Shown piece by piece: positions 6,013 to 6,401 of a stretch of DNA of 6,401 nucleotides. Under the pieces are notes generated by a model. That model saw only the letters and a list, made by a program, of their open reading frames with translations, was not told where the DNA came from and ran no database searches. Source of the DNA: an uncultured Clostridia bacterium (lineage in GTDB: Bacteria > Bacillota > Clostridia > Oscillospirales > CAG-272); contig CAMGGT010000057.1 of NCBI GenBank assembly GCA_946055715.1, forward strand, positions 1 to 6,401. The letters are read 5' to 3'. Both the position numbers and the translations under genes were made by a program. Numbering within the stretch: the stretch's first letter is position 1; each line of letters begins with the position of its first letter.

Positions 6013-6147
6013 ATGCAAGAATATCATTGCGTATATATGGTCCGGCATCATGACATGATCTTCAACCGTTACACGCGGAGATCGGTTTTTGCTCAACTGT
6101 CATTGTTCTTTTTTGACCTCTCCGCTGCTCTATTTGAAGCAGATATT

Positions 6148-6174
6148 CGGGAGGAGCAAGCCCCTCCCCTACCG
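6148..6174 (-). repeat. Right copy of the 27-bp perfect inverted repeat
   Basis: Exact reverse complement of 5979-6005. The two copies enclose 142 nt that contain part of the transposase relic. This copy has no T-run after it on either strand, and no transposase-like reading continues around it on the plus strand, so it looks like an inverted duplicate of the left copy rather than a second gene piece. Confidence 0.85.
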
Positions 6175-6241
6175 GCAAATTGACAGCTTCCCATGCTTTC
6201 GGTGTTCCGGTCGATGCGGATAGTTGAGTTTATCTCCGTAA

Positions 6242-6262
6242 GGGCGGATTCCATATCCGCCC
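6242..6262. repeat. 8-bp palindromic intergenic repeat
   Basis: GGGCGGAT (6242-6249) and ATCCGCCC (6255-6262) form a perfect stem with a 5-nt loop. On the minus strand the area reads GGYGIRPYG, a phrase I recall from many spurious hypothetical proteins of gut Firmicutes, which suggests a dispersed repeat rather than a gene. Confidence 0.6.
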
Positions 6263-6307
6263 GCAACAATGTACTGCTTTCGGCTTTGCGTCCCGCGGGC
6301 TCTTTCC

Positions 6308-6398
6308 ACCGCTTCGCGGTCCCCCAAGGTGCAACCGCCTCGTGGCGGTTGCACAGTGAAATTCGCCTTCGGCGAGTGATGTTTTCCGCGAGCGGAAA
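6308..6398. repeat. Run of four closely spaced hairpins near the window end
   Basis: Perfect or near-perfect stems follow one another: 6308-6312 with 6316-6320 (5 bp, TTC loop); 6329-6339 with 6344-6354 (11 bp, TCGT loop); 6361-6367 with 6371-6377 (7 bp, one G-U, TTC loop); and 6383-6388 with 6393-6398 (6 bp, CGAG loop). Gaps between them are only 5-8 nt. No coding reading is credible. With the stem at 6242-6262 this makes five hairpins in 157 nt. The array may continue past the window. Confidence 0.65.
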
Positions 6399-6401
6399 GT
6401 G

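Larger units (their letters stand above)
5962..6096 (-). pseudogene. Remnant of an IS200-like / REP-associated tyrosine transposase (RAYT, Y1 family)
   Basis: Read on the minus strand from 6096, the frame gives VEDHVMMPDHIYAMIFL and then GGASPSPTARIIGG. This resembles the central part of Y1/RAYT transposases, where the metal-binding HUH motif lies in a segment like MPNHxH followed by hydrophobic residues and a GASPSPT-type loop. Here the second histidine is Tyr (codon 6031-6033), one base change away. The catalytic tyrosine and flanking parts are missing. A stop codon lies two codons upstream of the TTG at 6096, and similarity ends where the palindrome at 5931-5961 begins. It is therefore a dead fragment of about 40 codons. 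The match is from memory of the family, not from a search; exact limits are uncertain. Confidence 0.55.

Noticed and set aside
5935..6183. 82-codon plus-strand ORF over the repeat region
   Set aside because: It is the antisense reading of the transposase relic and both inverted-repeat arms, with no domain or ribosome site.
6169..6354. 61-codon minus-strand ORF with GGYGIRPYG
   Set aside because: It spans palindromic repeats, has no ribosome site, and resembles spurious ORFs predicted from dispersed repeats.

Overview
The window is high-GC bacterial DNA (about 58-60% GC by eye). It reads as a Bacillota genome of the Clostridia, probably a gut-type Oscillospirales/Ruminococcaceae-like organism. 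This rests on AGGAGG-type ribosome sites, TGn-extended -10 promoters, a KtrB/KtrA pair of Firmicutes type, and 3' repeat sequence of a kind I recall from gut Clostridia. The taxonomic call is an inference; no rRNA or marker gene is present.

Layout. (1) 1-546: no gene. A dyad overlaps a good extended -10 promoter (32-60), followed by a leader of about 480 nt full of imperfect repeats and hairpins. It ends in a perfect 12-bp stem just before the first ribosome site. (2) 547-3598: a two-gene operon, an MFS sugar-type transporter overlapping by 14 nt a cytoplasmic family 2 glycoside hydrolase. The likely logic is import of a beta-linked glycoside and its hydrolysis inside the cell; the substrate cannot be read from the sequence. 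A hairpin with a T-tract (3611-3636) closes this operon. (3) 3645-5881: a second operon with its own near-consensus promoter, a leader of about 150 nt, then ktrB (K+ channel-like subunit) and ktrA (cytosolic RCK gating subunit). KtrA carries an unusual lysine-rich N-terminal extension. (4) 5882-6401: 520 nt without an intact gene, made of palindromic repeats. These are a 14-bp hairpin, a 27-bp perfect inverted pair enclosing a decayed piece of an IS200-like/REP-associated (RAYT) transposase, and a run of five short hairpins reaching almost to the window end.

The four coding genes are ordinary in type. The parts that merit a second look are the structured leader of the sugar operon, the polybasic tail on KtrA, and the REPIN-like transposase relic with its hairpin cluster. 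I did not find a convincing new defence or mobile system.
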